NCBI RefSeq assembly: GCF_037975245.1
Contig: NC_092564.1
Coordinates: forward strand, 13,418,484-13,482,483
Origin: Apostichopus japonicus
Taxonomy: Eukaryota; Echinodermata; Holothuroidea; Aspidochirotida; Stichopodidae
Reading direction: 5' to 3'
Length of the DNA: 64,000 nt
Shown piece by piece: positions 58,101-60,229 of this stretch. Below the pieces are notes generated by a model. The model had not been told where the DNA came from. It made no database searches and worked only from the letters and a program-made list of their open reading frames with translations. Both the position numbers and the translations under genes were made by a program. Positions within the stretch are counted from its first letter, which is position 1, and each line of letters begins with the position of its first letter.

Positions 58101-60229
58101 AAGTTTGAAAGCGGTAAGGGTTTGTTGTATATTAAACGAGAGCTTAATTTGAATCAGTTTGAATGAAGAGATTATTTGCATACATTTCCTAGTTTCATTC
58201 AAAGTTTTATGGATCATTTATATATTTGATTTAATTTTCTTATTTAAATTTTATTTAAGTTAGGTTGACTCAAGTTTGAAGGCATGTTCTTATTTTTTTT
58301 TTTTTAAAGTATAACGTGTGTTTAGATTTCCCTGGGACCAAATATACGTGATGTGTATCTGGTCCTTTGTGTTATATTACTTCCGATGGAGCTATCGAGC
58401 AAAGCAACAGCTATGTTTTCACTTTCCAACCCATGAATGATGAAACTGTGAGTTTTAACATAGATTAACCCTAAACCAGTGTGGGACTTGATAAATGAGT
58501 TAGTAGTAACTACTGTCTGGAATGCACTTCTGAAAAGTAAGAAGGAAGGTGGGTGTTTCATAAACACAGGATATGTTGGTATCCCCTCACGGACTCCTTA
58601 ATGTTACCCCATAGTACAAAACAATCAACACCCGTACTATTAAACCTAGCCAACAGATGCAGTAAAACAAAGCTTCCCTATTAAAAGCTTTTGGTTCAAT
58701 TCCTTAAAAAGTTAAGATTAATATCCAATTATTGAATGTCTGCTAAAAGACCATATTCATATTTTTGAGAAAGAATATATCATGCAAATGGAAGAAGGAT
58801 TATCTCACACAACTCGTATAAGACTCTACAGGAGTCTGAGCCATCAACATAGAGTCAAATTGTATTCGTCAATCTTCAGGTCGATGGTAAACATCTTTTG
58901 CCTTTTGAAAAGTACAATAGAGTTATTATATCAATGCAATTAAACAGAACTCTCCTGGCGAAATCTTTACATTTATGTCGAGGACTGCATTATATTGTTT
59001 TTCGTCCTACAGCTCCCAAGCCTATGATTGAATTCAGCGTCATGATGCGTACATCTGAACACAGTACTGTCAAGCAGTTTAAATATCTCAAAGTCCTAGT
59101 CCAGGAAATGGCCGTCAAGCTCGACATGGGATTCCTGTCTAGTATCGCCGGTCTCTTTGCTCCAAGCAAGGATGAAGAAGTTGATGAGGTAACCTTTTGT
59201 CCTTTTAACAAGCTGAATTCATCACTCCCCGCCCCCCCCCTCCCTGGAGTATCACAGAACGATAAGTAGGCCACTCTGTCAGGTTTATGATGGATCAATT
59301 GATTTGTTATTGTTATTTATTGTGATGTTGAGCCCCCTCTAAAAGTTAGGAGAGGATAGACAATTTCAATATTAAGAAAAACTTTAATTTAGTTCCAAAC
59401 CATGATAATGGCCTGTAGAAGATAAAGAGAGGCTCAGTGGAGATGAAAACCATGGAAAAGCAATGTACTGGACTGTTTTTCTCATTCTGAATCTGTCATT
59501 GAGAACAGAGTCATTGATTCTTTGAGCTTATAGAAGCTGGAGGATTGTATCACATTCTGGCCAGAAAGACCTCTCTCGTCTGTTTCTTAGATTATTTGGC
59601 TAATACGAATTAAGAAAGTTCTCCCTCTATTTATTTATTTTTTATTTCTATTGACCTTGTGTTGGTATCCATGATATTTAGCTCTCTATTACCAGCAATG
59701 AAAAGCTATTTCCAGTATACAAGAAGTATCCTGCCAAAGTTTTTACAACATTTCAACTCTTCATCTGTCGAAAGAAATTTTAATTGGGAAAATTTGCAAT
59801 CTGTAGGTGCAGTTAATCAAGGATAATCACTTCCACTTTTCAAGGCAGAAAATACACAGACGCTCCAAAGACAGCGGTCGTCGTTCAGTTCTAAAACGGC
59901 CATCTGCCGAATGAGAATGCTGACTGTGATGGCCCATAAATACTCCCAATACTGTCACAAACAATTTAAAATTCTGCCCTGGAATTCCCAATGCCCTTAT
60001 TATCTACAGTGGGCCACAGTTTTGTGATAAAACTTTGTAATATGATGGTATGTTCTTATGTATATCAGTGGATAATACAGAGCGTTACAGGCCCCAGTTA
60101 AGAACCCCAAGCAACTTTCTCAACATGCTAACATTTTTACTCAAGACAGATGAACCTGAAGTTTGTTTGCCTTTTTGTTCATTTTTTCTAAACTTTTTCT
60201 CTGAATATTCATAGACTGTTGAGAAGAGG
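492..60229 (+). CDS. VPS13C: VPS13A/C-like bridge-type lipid transfer protein, partial, 59 exons
   Basis: Seen: 59 exons joined by AG/GT sites (one GC donor) and matching phases give 2,645 codons without a stop. Both ends are incomplete. The product is colinear with VPS13A and VPS13C from about residue 170 to shortly before the VPS13_C domain. Family knowledge: VPS13 proteins form a long hydrophobic groove that carries phospholipids between membranes at ER contact sites; VAP binding uses a FFAT motif and adaptor binding uses the VAB domain. Inference: short matches in the last third (a YQKHQ block, LQVDNQ, DKFSLD) look closer to VPS13C. However, there is no internal duplication of the middle region as in vertebrate VPS13C, so the projected full length (about 3,300 residues) is nearer VPS13A. 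It is best treated as the invertebrate VPS13A/C co-orthologue. VPS13B and VPS13D are excluded by the VAB sequence. Exon coordinates are in the entries below. Confidence 0.95.
1804..3136. other. Intron 3, mostly unique AT-rich sequence
   Basis: No coding block was recognised. It contains a C-rich tract at about 2461-2490 and A-rich stretches around 2640-2760. No transposon ends or tandem arrays were visible. Confidence 0.55.
3137..6965 (+). CDS. VPS13C: VPS13 exons 4-8: conserved N-terminal region with lysine-rich loop
   Basis: Exons 3137-3264, 3614-3720, 4277-4448, 5465-5639 and 6868-6965, window residues 66-293. Recognisable family blocks, in order, are the PIS..AQMRINPR strand, RNDPFRKYKPDCPL, a Trp-Trp pair split across the exon 5/6 junction, and ELWSWKHMEKHRKMCKQY. 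Then come LDVLNITLCRQQAEAE, a GGGGWFGGWLGGKKKK loop followed by a Lys/Glu run, and TEEEKAKMYSAIGYSE. All have direct counterparts in VPS13A and VPS13C, the Trp/Gly loop plus lysines being closest to VPS13C. This belongs to the Pfam 'VPS13 N-terminal' region that continues the chorein lipid groove. Splice phases run 1-0, 0-2, 2-0, 0-1 and 1-0. Confidence 0.93.
3360..3455. repeat. Duplicated C-rich tract
   Basis: Two copies of 'aggtaaca' followed by long runs of C broken by single T (3361-3395 and 3421-3446) lie in intron 4. The minus strand has several G runs of five or more, so it could form G-quadruplexes. Similar C or G tracts recur in other introns (8287, 15823, 17214, 19495, 23373, 33606, 50396). 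Confidence 0.7.
3739..4190. repeat. TA microsatellites and a 30-bp duplication in intron 5
   Basis: A (TA)n run starts near 3739 and an (AT)n run spans about 4148-4184. Between them, near 3945-4020, a unit of about 30 bp containing 'ggttatcaggcatgaacgtgag' is present twice in tandem. No coding meaning was seen. Confidence 0.75.
4449..5464. other. Intron 6, nothing recognised
   Basis: AT-rich unique sequence without recognisable repeats or coding blocks. It ends in a long pyrimidine tract before the exon 7 acceptor TTAG. Confidence 0.5.
5640..6867. other. Intron 7 with a local two-copy repeat
   Basis: Mostly unique AT-rich sequence. Two copies about 98 bp apart (about 6500-6551 and 6598-6650) share 'cacacatgctgtggcatgtg' and 'attactgggac'. 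Each copy contains a short hairpin, CACATGC-tgtg-GCATGTG. No coding block was recognised. Confidence 0.65.
7176..7327. repeat. Dispersed 150-bp repeat, copy 1
   Basis: It shares about 150 bp with 10762-10913: a GGGGAGGGTGAGGG start, then 'gccatgagtgtacagacaag', 'attatagatagcttaatcaa', a C-rich segment, and 'cttctttccctattcatgtg'. It lies in intron 8. No coding potential or target duplication was recognised. It is an interspersed repeat of unknown class. Confidence 0.8.
8090..13498 (+). CDS. VPS13C: VPS13 exons 9-16: groove repeats after the N-terminal domain
   Basis: Exons 8090-8235, 9180-9381, 9791-9849, 10518-10670, 11336-11420, 11833-11920, 12257-12371 and 13366-13498, window residues 294-620. 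Family landmarks are NQRPSAEAIKLEAQLGDF (VPS13A has QRPGAQAIKFETKI), NPVDGLADQRIRLKSQPIKV, YDANTVIEITKFF, IKPLYVVVPEKG, LVIDLGEIGMKTQ, KKAYDRFDISLKSMQVIL, NHILQPLGLNLLL and LPDITLDISDFKLEELMKLI. Alternating hydrophobic strands fit the repeating beta-groove architecture. Exon 13 begins only about 50 bp after a transposon-like repeat (see 11186-11290), so that insertion stopped just short of the acceptor. Confidence 0.92.
8310..8590 (+). mobile_element. 5'-truncated CR1/L2-like LINE, 3' end
   Basis: Read from about 8340 to the TAA at 8481-8483, one frame gives GYRSFEYSGSYLWNKLPDHI, then RTCSKLSTFKSLLKIHLFTC and a short tail. This is the typical C-terminal end of many non-LTR retrotransposon reverse transcriptases ('W..LP..IR....L..FK..LK.HLF'). 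It is followed by a short 3' UTR with GCGCCTTGAG and GGCGCTTTATAAG and an (ATT)n microsatellite tail (about 8557-8587), as in CR1/L2-type elements. A C/A homopolymer run precedes it. In-frame stops upstream show it is a dead fragment. It sits in intron 9 in sense orientation. Confidence 0.75.
10762..10913. repeat. Dispersed 150-bp repeat, copy 2
   Basis: This is a direct-orientation partner of 7176-7327, in intron 12. The two copies differ mainly in the length of the internal C-rich tract and by scattered substitutions, which suggests independent insertions of one family or an old segmental copy. Confidence 0.8.
11186..11290 (-). mobile_element. Hammerhead-like repeat family, copy 1
   Basis: About 105 bp is shared with 46005-46110 and 60405-60516: 'gttagcaaa-ctgcttatcca', 'agagcctgt', 'aatgtgtaaaagtaagttgg', then the core at 11247-11286. 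On the minus strand the core has GCCT, TTGAAGAA, a hairpin GATCCT-GCT-AGGATC, GAAAC, GTC and AGGC. This layout resembles hammerhead ribozymes of Penelope-like retroelements (CUGANGA, helix II, GAAA, short helix III, GUC, helix I). The first base of the CUGANGA box is changed here. An AT-rich run flanks it. Class assignment is inference. Confidence 0.6.
13655..13745 (+). mobile_element. Possible degraded tRNA-derived SINE
   Basis: 'ctggataggtttgatcgtta' followed by 'aaacacagggcttgtaatcctg' resembles the tRNA-like head of the SINEs at 15878 and 37208, but the B box is not preserved. Intron 16. Low confidence. Confidence 0.3.
14157..14306 (+). CDS. VPS13C: VPS13 exon 17: Ser/Pro linker with two possible donors
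   Basis: The acceptor TTTTCCAG|GAAGTA is clear, starting phase 0. There are two possible ends. A canonical donor CCA|GTAAGT ends the exon at 14216 (20 codons). The open frame continues with coding-like sequence (VSSSPSGSPAKTTDRK, then KVSDVYVMAKEVLPE) to GAG|GCAAGA, a good GC-AG type donor, at 14306 (50 codons). Both are phase 0 and join exon 18 in frame. If neither donor is used, the frame ends at a stop near 14364. I prefer the long form because VPS13A/C carry a linker of this kind immediately before the FFAT motif. Transcript data would settle it. Confidence 0.65.
15878..15995 (+). mobile_element. tRNA-Thr-derived SINE, copy 1
   Basis: A tRNA-like head (15878-15951) has an A box (TAGCTCAGTTGGTACAGC), an anticodon-arm-like segment and a degenerate B box (GTGTGAATTC). 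It is followed by 'caaatatttctttgct', shared with the copy at 37208, and an A-rich tail (ataaataaataaa). The shared sequence beyond the tRNA part and the poor T-arm pairing identify it as a SINE rather than a tRNA gene. It lies in the 5.5-kb intron 17. Confidence 0.75.
16888..17075. repeat. 66-bp tandem repeat, about 2.8 copies
   Basis: Unit: 'ggtggaggcagtaccctt', 'taaatgtctaattagtgttc', then 'agtagcctttaattagaaacc'. Copies start near 16888, 16956 and 17023. Shorter 'aggcagtactgtt' fragments just upstream (16827-16880) suggest further decayed units. Intronic. Confidence 0.85.
18326..18387. repeat. 32-bp tandem duplication
   Basis: 'cagtgaggttcttgggat' with 'ctaaagtcggat' occurs twice in direct tandem with few differences. 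Intronic, no further meaning seen. Confidence 0.8.
19811..19966 (+). CDS. VPS13C: VPS13 exon 18: FFAT-like VAP-binding motif
   Basis: This is a 156-nt phase 0 exon, window residues 671-722. It encodes an acidic tract followed by EYYSADE (19835-19855) and then a basic segment with RRKKK. The motif sits exactly where VPS13A has EFFDAPC and VPS13C has EYFDAED, the FFAT motifs that bind VAP on the ER. The seven-residue core fits positions 1 (E), 2 (Y), 3 (Y), 5 (A) and 7 (E). Position 4 is Ser instead of Asp, the hallmark of phospho-FFAT motifs, and acidic residues precede it as expected. Function as an ER tether is inference from family position. The end of the exon (VQIKFELQK) resumes the groove. 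Confidence 0.85.
19967..21181. other. Intron 18, nothing recognised
   Basis: Unique AT-rich sequence with a G-rich stretch near 20930-20975. No coding block, transposon end or array was recognised. Confidence 0.5.
21182..25733 (+). CDS. VPS13C: VPS13 exons 19-23: middle groove repeats
   Basis: Exons 21182-21338, 22483-22568, 23770-24001, 24623-24742 and 25630-25733, window residues 723-955. Family blocks are IAVNLSQRKDG...VGIQSLGVGLDVRPMDMSIEASL, ELFLVSTPAFNEEKGRLLTF, MDVKFTGLKVVAHSEAILNLTEF, DIQLDAKLDEISLFVCSNTQAITDVKV and GLEAGVTVQKDKTAVSACLQAITVTD. They correspond to the mid-repeat (VPS13_mid_rpt) region of VPS13A/C. Exon 21 ends in a Glu-rich disordered stretch (EEETEEAETVDEGYSSEDD) followed by the basic start of exon 22 (PRRKRK). 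Such charged linkers at this site vary greatly between VPS13 proteins. Only one copy of the unit is present. Confidence 0.92.
21339..23769. other. Introns 19 and 20 around exon 20
   Basis: Apart from exon 20 (22483-22568) this stretch is non-coding. It has a 20-bp tandem duplication 'taagggtgtgatgtgtgaat' near 22602-22640, an A/T-rich segment near 22720-22790 and a G run near 23372-23385. Nothing else was recognised. Confidence 0.5.
25453..25517. repeat. GAT/GAC/GGC trinucleotide repeat
   Basis: About 20 consecutive GAN or GGC triplets in intron 22, starting as (GAT)n and becoming GAC/GGC-rich. It is not joined to any exon and is a microsatellite. Confidence 0.9.
26322..27495 (+). CDS. VPS13C: VPS13 exons 24-26: most conserved middle groove block
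   Basis: Exons 26322-26489, 26881-27188 and 27351-27495, window residues 956-1162. Exon 24 carries DPEVFKMKLTLYNQATEG and VDIRVGLTLGCIRVVFLNKF, close to 'VDIQVNLIVGCIEVVF..KF' of VPS13A. Exon 25 (308 nt) begins with an Ala-rich helix AKAAEAGASAAQSAKTAAAD. It continues with ALDVTLKAPLIVVPRSS and NLGELTVKNHF, matching 'DINIKAPVVVIPQS' and 'DFG.I...N.F'. Exon 26 has LLLEPMQLQAGLVRNMAPW, like 'LL.P..L...V.RNL...W'. Phases are 0-0, 0-2 and 2-0. This is the strongest evidence for family membership in the middle of the protein. Confidence 0.95.
26776..26822. repeat. Short 15-16-bp triplet repeat before exon 25
   Basis: 'ttgaaaattctagat' is repeated three times between two copies of 'agtctagcttga', about 60 bp upstream of the exon 25 acceptor. 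Small local array. Confidence 0.75.
27590..27662. repeat. GT-rich microsatellite
   Basis: An imperfect (TG)n/(GTAT)n run in intron 26. No other feature was seen in this intron except a short C-rich tract near 27815. Confidence 0.85.
28020..28164 (+). CDS. VPS13C: VPS13 exon 27: charged loop with triplicated splice donor
   Basis: The acceptor GTGCATAG|GTGGCT is followed by VAISTDDFGIIMAIINENIAEG, aligned with the VPS13 'LSQEDL..I...L..N' helix, then a Glu/Lys loop ending KPEKSPSK. The donor AAAG|GTGAGT at 28164/28165 is repeated at 28194/28195 (GTGAGT) and 28224/28225 (GTAAGT) inside a 30-bp tandem repeat. All three are phase 1 and the frame stays open, so later donors would add 10 or 20 residues of a SPSKG-EYLSN type repeat. 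I annotate the first donor as the default end, since exon 28 continues the charged loop directly. Which donor is used cannot be told from DNA alone. Confidence 0.88.
28165..28230 (+). repeat. 30-bp tandem repeat carrying three splice donors
   Basis: Three copies of a unit of TCTCCTTCCAAAGG followed by TRAGT and TTTAAGCA begin just inside exon 27 and run into the intron. Each unit contains a full 5' splice consensus. Units are exactly 30 bp, so each additional unit keeps the frame. Copy 2 changes TAT to TTT and copy 3 changes GTGAGT to the stronger GTAAGT. No in-frame stop occurs until a TAA at 28251-28253. Confidence 0.9.
28978..30805 (+). CDS. VPS13C: VPS13 exons 28-30: loop end and following groove strands
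   Basis: Exons 28978-29102, 29442-29617 and 30717-30805, window residues 1211-1340. Exon 28 opens with a Lys/Glu-rich run (EAKEDKKDEEAKEEK) and then returns to beta strands (VWVQVQAGFEVGEIGVDLYTG), matching 'NISFKTDDLTMVLY' in VPS13A. Exon 29 has FQVITIAGSATINSDSSILATARLADVLLSDHRPE, like 'L...LKNCILDDKRP'. Exon 30 has MVYCRDSEDGSPCDMVSVKFEQN. The intron between exons 29 and 30 is mostly a minisatellite. The phase at that junction is 2 (AA|G). Confidence 0.9.
29780..30569. repeat. 29-bp minisatellite filling intron 29
   Basis: About 27 head-to-tail copies of a 29-bp unit, CCCCATGATATCACAGAGAA followed by AGCTGTTTG, cover most of the 1.1-kb intron 29. Units vary by single changes (cccctTGAAATC, CAGCG for CAGAG) and a few 1-3 bp deletions. 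Each unit contains the palindrome TGATATCA. Because 29 is not a multiple of 3 the reading frame rotates from copy to copy. Open frames exist but have no family match and are not joined by splice sites, so I treat it as non-coding. Confidence 0.95.
31254..33249 (+). CDS. VPS13C: VPS13 exons 31-34: groove with Pro/Ala linker
   Basis: Exons 31254-31564, 32050-32172, 32548-32700 and 33156-33249, window residues 1341-1567. Exon 31 starts IEANLQNLHACICTEFLMSAANIF, matching 'V.A....LYVCASVEFLMTVADFF'. A Pro/Thr/Ala/Gln linker follows, then IKAAIKRPEIILVADSSSKD, matching 'I..PE.VFVA....'. Exon 32 gives LNALRINACPYLEDKRKG ('DL.V.ACPFL..KR.G'). Exon 33 gives VLVPCNVGF...ISPPTVMVLSAAAQNL ('VLQPC.L....SP.I.N'). 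Exon 34 gives LPPDLWSIKDLASCNFWFLRED ('LW..K.....WFL'). All are typical VPS13A/C landmarks in the expected order. Confidence 0.94.
33000..33078. repeat. CCCTCTCCTC-type pyrimidine repeat before exon 34
   Basis: Tandem CTCCCCCTCCCCT-like units lie 80-150 bp upstream of the exon 34 acceptor. The strand carrying the RNA is almost purely C and T. It may act as a distant polypyrimidine tract; this is speculative. Confidence 0.85.
33491..33900. repeat. 106-bp tandem repeat, about 4 copies
   Basis: Copies start near 33491, 33594, 33704 and 33810. Each begins GGACTCMAAAG, has a G run of variable length, then 'cccagtgacatagttgtcac', 'ccctacctagttcctgacac', 'ctctggctgtcagttgatgg' and 'attattgttctgttaat'. 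The G run makes the unit length vary (103-110 bp). Confidence 0.92.
37208..37302 (+). mobile_element. tRNA-Thr(TGT)-derived SINE, copy 2
   Basis: The tRNA-like head 37208-37280 has a 7-bp acceptor with one mismatch, A box TAGCTCAGTTGTAAGAGC, an anticodon stem CAGGG/CTCTG with loop TTTGTAA (anticodon TGT), and B box GTTCGAATTC. The T stem does not pair, so a working tRNA is unlikely. The tail 'aaatatttctttgct' is shared with copy 1. It lies in intron 34. Confidence 0.75.
37986..39294 (+). CDS. VPS13C: VPS13 exons 35-37: late groove strands
   Basis: Exons 37986-38176, 38590-38718 and 39118-39294, window residues 1568-1733. Exon 35 encodes an acidic start, then VASIDSIQVKIEAEGGKRFVPMLILQSS and KDWSS, matching 'IDSI.V.LE.G.G.RTVPMLL..S....NWSS'. 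Exon 36 has LKMEVSCYNERVAAWEPLVEPIE, matching 'L.VHYYNE...VWEPL.EP.E'. Exon 37 has an acidic loop and then TVTAPENLELTVTKTSLLLFQKLGE ('...LNITLSK..L.....L'). A second donor-like site (AAAG|GTAAGCC) 70 bp beyond exon 35 repeats the sequence of the real donor but would shift the frame. Confidence 0.93.
38168..38276. repeat. Duplicated splice-donor segment after exon 35
   Basis: The donor and the next 25 bases (AAG|GTAAGCCTAAGCTCTAGC) recur at 38244-38270 (AAAG|GTAAGCCTAAACTCTAGC). Use of the second donor would add 70 bases and shift the frame. It is probably a decoy or a nonsense-mediated decay switch rather than a productive site. Confidence 0.75.
39412..39535. repeat. Pyrimidine-rich repeat with AATATCTCC units
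   Basis: In intron 37, units of 'caatatctcc' plus CCTTCC-type pyrimidines recur four to five times. Low-complexity, non-coding. Confidence 0.75.
39784..40894 (+). CDS. VPS13C: VPS13 exons 38-40: approach to the VAB domain
   Basis: Exons 39784-39906, 40439-40588 and 40730-40894, all phase 0, window residues 1734-1879. Exon 38 has AFGEAVKNPGEALKDNADIPACTVINKTGLKLDFKPG ('F.E........K..APF...N.LG....V.P'). Exon 40 has VVIDVQAQLDARKVIIRSPMR ('V...Q.D...G.K.I.IRSP'), which in VPS13A/C immediately precedes the first adaptor-binding module. Exon 39 (MPANSKGGRIHLEPSESSALEIL) is less conserved. Intron 40 starts a 160-bp tandem repeat about 75 bp after the donor. Confidence 0.9.
40969..41413. repeat. 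160-bp tandem repeat, nearly 3 copies, intron 40
   Basis: Copies start near 40969, 41132 and 41290. Unit contains 'ggtaaatatggataccagc', 'atgttagacatggtaacc', 'agtaatgaggtttaggttat', 'ggatatctgggataaggtg' and 'aactaggaataatagtgag'. Each unit has several AGGTAA sequences resembling a 5' splice site. The array begins about 75 bp after the exon 40 donor. Confidence 0.92.
41707..46351 (+). CDS. VPS13C: VPS13 exons 41-47: VAB domain modules 1-3
   Basis: Exons 41707-41858, 42056-42179, 42759-42890, 43638-43724, 44405-44611, 45123-45221 and 46247-46351, window residues 1880-2181. Module starts with the invariant Asn are IINHFHCPLQVF (Asn near residue 1882), VTLKNLLSVPVFYTL (near 2004) and YWLINKTGLPLSYK (near 2104). 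They match the VPS13A modules 'IRNHFSVPL', 'LRNLLPYKI' and 'MVNKTGRMLQYK'. The VAB (SHR-BD) domain binds PxP motifs in organelle adaptors. Exon 46 ends at AAG|GTTGGT, a weak donor, but homology (FEHPAEKQEPIMFAY, then IQVKCSDSQWSDKFSLDAVGS) crosses it in frame. Confidence 0.94.
42180..43637. other. Introns 42 and 43 around exon 43
   Basis: Apart from exon 43 (42759-42890), this is unique AT-rich sequence with a G-rich tract at 42628-42655 and a short purine tract near 43465-43490. No transposon or coding block was recognised. Confidence 0.5.
43972..44116. repeat. Two-copy 80-bp tandem repeat, intron 44
   Basis: 'ttgaccaagctatgtrttat' and 'catttgtgtactgtaycty' with 'gaggtactaggtatta' occur twice, near 43972-44036 and 44055-44116. 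Intronic. Confidence 0.85.
44711..45043. repeat. 28-bp tandem repeat, about 12 copies, intron 45
   Basis: Unit GTGAAATCTCATTCTGTTAC followed by CTATGTYA, with higher-order alternation (every few units 'agagaaaatatcac'). The array fills most of the 511-bp intron 45 and ends about 80 bp before the exon 46 acceptor. Confidence 0.92.
45222..46246. other. Intron 46
   Basis: It contains an A/T-rich block (about 45815-45905), the hammerhead-like repeat copy (46005-46110) and a purine-rich stretch before the exon 47 acceptor. No coding block was recognised. Confidence 0.6.
46005..46110 (-). mobile_element. Hammerhead-like repeat family, copy 2
   Basis: Same 105-bp unit as copy 1, in intron 46, also preceded on the + strand by an A/T-rich run (ATAAAAATAAAA type). 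The core at 46069-46108 reads on the minus strand as GCCT, TTGAAGAA, GATCCT-GCT-AGGATT, GAAAC, GTC, AGGC. One helix II pair is weakened to a wobble and the CUGANGA box has the same first-base change as copy 1. Confidence 0.6.
46352..48425. other. Introns 47 and 48 around the 18-nt microexon
   Basis: Mostly unique AT-rich sequence. There is a G tract near 46886-46897, C tracts near 47188-47210 and 47922-47931, and pyrimidine-rich runs (CTTCTTCTTCTTC) on both sides of the microexon at 47624-47641. No other coding block was recognised. Confidence 0.5.
47624..47641 (+). CDS. VPS13C: VPS13 18-nt microexon (ASKRLD)
   Basis: Six codons lie between a strong polypyrimidine tract with AAG acceptor (CTCTTCTTCAAG|GCC) and a consensus donor GAT|GTAAGT. 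It is phase 0 on both sides, so it can be included or skipped without changing frame. VPS13A and VPS13C have no extra residues at this place, a linker after VAB module 3 (human 'GAVKCKGLKMDYQ|VGV'). This is a cassette exon by inference. It could also be a chance pairing of splice-like sites. Confidence 0.55.
48426..48464 (+). CDS. VPS13C: VPS13 39-nt small exon (AKGEGIAIPKKYS)
   Basis: Thirteen codons follow a pyrimidine-rich stretch and TTCACAG acceptor and end at AGT|GTATGA. It is phase 0 on both sides and follows the 18-nt microexon, between VAB modules 3 and 4. The donor is weaker than that of the microexon. The codons look coding-like (GGA ATC GCC ATT CCC AAG). Both small exons are in an extra linker absent from human VPS13A/C, so they are probably alternatively spliced insertions. 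Confidence 0.55.
48465..51212. other. Intron 49, 2.7 kb, AT-rich
   Basis: Long AT-rich intron. It has a C run near 49773-49783, a GGTGGG/G run near 50393-50420, and an ATTTATATTATTATATTTAT block near 50540-50585. No transposon ends, arrays or VPS13-like coding were recognised. Family alignment between exons 47/49 and 50 does not require another exon. Confidence 0.55.
51213..57609 (+). CDS. VPS13C: VPS13 exons 50-56: VAB domain modules 4-6 and linker
   Basis: Exons 51213-51356, 53162-53290, 53934-54067, 55320-55446, 55965-56084, 56710-56822 and 57450-57609, window residues 2201-2509. Module 4 has RYLVVNETDGDICV (Asn near 2226), module 5 has FTLQIINDTEDMPVTF (near 2324) and module 6 has GLSLVNNFTRKEISYIGIT (near 2442). 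Connecting blocks are CKPFWPIDKKD ('C.PFWP'), SGIIVEVQITEAATVVAF, KAQLYTWQQPMGNRKLVW ('A..YTWADP.G.R.L.W') and VYWVSFLDGTQRLLLFTED. Exon 56 has SGIIWQNKIRRRWKDLN...LEDGYQKHQ. All six modules therefore keep their Asn, which argues for a working adaptor-binding domain. The YQKHQ block is more like VPS13C than VPS13A. Confidence 0.95.
51555..52814. mobile_element. TTAA-flanked non-autonomous DNA element with inverted ends
   Basis: In intron 50, the left end TTAA|AAGGATTGTCTGGTGG (51555-51574) is mirrored by the right end CCACCAGACAATTCCT|TTAA (52795-52814). This gives inverted repeats of about 16 bp with one indel, and both ends are flanked by TTAA. The enclosed 1,252 bp has no transposase-like protein. 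TTAA target sites are typical of piggyBac-type transposons, so this may be a piggyBac-like MITE; the superfamily is inference. Inside is a 278-bp direct duplication. Confidence 0.65.
51829..52330. repeat. 278-bp direct tandem duplication inside the TTAA element
   Basis: Copies start at 51829 and 52107 with AATTTCCGGTGAAATTTCTT. They share 'aaaactccttaagccrc', 'tggtctttgtgtaacacaag', 'tatccagctccarcgc' and 'ggacagttctgcgaa'. They have diverged, so the duplication is older than a recent slippage event. It is part of the element rather than of the gene. Confidence 0.85.
54085..54410. repeat. 50-bp tandem repeat, about 7 copies, intron 52
   Basis: Unit GAATTCATGCCTTCAACTAG followed by 'agtgtgtgaattaataactt' and 'catctgtaga'. 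Copies start near 54085, 54134, 54184, 54234, 54282, 54332 and 54382. The array begins about 17 bp after the exon 52 donor. Confidence 0.93.
54605..54745. mobile_element. Hammerhead-like repeat family, rearranged copy
   Basis: At 54609-54640 the sequence 'cttgacattttgatcctagc' followed by 'aggatcttctt' resembles the + strand form of the family core. At about 54714-54739 'ccttgatgaagg' followed by 'aaacgtcaggcc' resembles the opposite orientation with the hairpin deleted. It looks like two partial, oppositely oriented pieces in intron 52, similar in arrangement to the palindrome at 60472. Diverged. Confidence 0.45.
55447..55964. other. Intron 53, nothing recognised
   Basis: Unique AT-rich sequence, no repeat or coding block recognised. 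It ends in a normal pyrimidine tract (TTTCTTTTTACTCTAG). Confidence 0.5.
56215..56615. repeat. 36-bp tandem repeat, about 11 copies, intron 54
   Basis: Unit ATAAATTACATCCATGGTGT followed by 'atcaggtataactagt', with variants ('atccctgttgtatcagg'). It fills most of the 625-bp intron 54 and ends about 95 bp before exon 55. Confidence 0.9.
56823..57449. other. Intron 55
   Basis: It has a C-rich run near 56875-56890 and three or four loosely repeated 'taatatgcctaccaggggagtgg' units between 57170 and 57400. No coding block was recognised. Confidence 0.55.
57734..59188 (+). CDS. VPS13C: VPS13 exons 57-58: segment leading to VPS13_C
   Basis: Exons 57734-57950 and 59013-59188, window residues 2510-2640. 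Exon 57 encodes VDFTSMVMVKPNKRSMQRTY, SAHQFQFHIKLNRLQVDNQTPAAIFPTV and VPLPKTVA, like VPS13C 'SSHQRSLRA.L.WLQVDNQLPGAMFPVVF.PVAPPKS'. Exon 58 has APKPMIEFSVMMRT, VKQFKYLKVLVQEMAVKLDMGFLSSIAGLFAPS, like 'EPKPFIDVS......QFKYFMVLIQEMALKIDQGFL.A...LFTP'. The junction is phase 1. The next expected block, '..D......F..FHISP.KLHLS', is not in the window. Confidence 0.95.
57948..58283. repeat. 163-bp tandem duplication starting at the exon 57 donor
   Basis: Copy 1 (57948-58110) begins GCG|GTAAAGAGTT, the real donor of exon 57. Copy 2 (58111-58283) begins GCGGTAAGGGTTT. They share 'gagcttaatttgaatca', 'tttgaatgaagagattattt', 'gttttatggatcattta' and 'gttgactcaagtttgaa'. A reading frame running past the first donor hits a stop at 57983-57985, so the second donor cannot be productive from exon 57. 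Confidence 0.93.
58284..59012. other. Remainder of intron 57
   Basis: Unique AT-rich sequence after the duplicated segment, with no repeat or coding block recognised. Confidence 0.5.
59189..60214. other. Intron 58, nothing recognised
   Basis: Unique sequence apart from a C tract at 59229-59238. No array or transposon end was recognised. Confidence 0.5.
60215..60229 (+). CDS. VPS13C: VPS13 15-nt microexon (TVEKR), candidate
   Basis: Five codons lie between ATTCATAG and the consensus donor AGG|GTAAGT, phase 0 on both sides. They would follow SKDEEVDE of exon 58. VPS13C has an acidic-basic run 'DPEAERRR' at this place, so TVEKR is plausible as the real continuation. The pyrimidine tract (CTTTTTCTCTGAATATTCATAG) is adequate. 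A chance match for such a short exon cannot be excluded. Confidence 0.5.
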
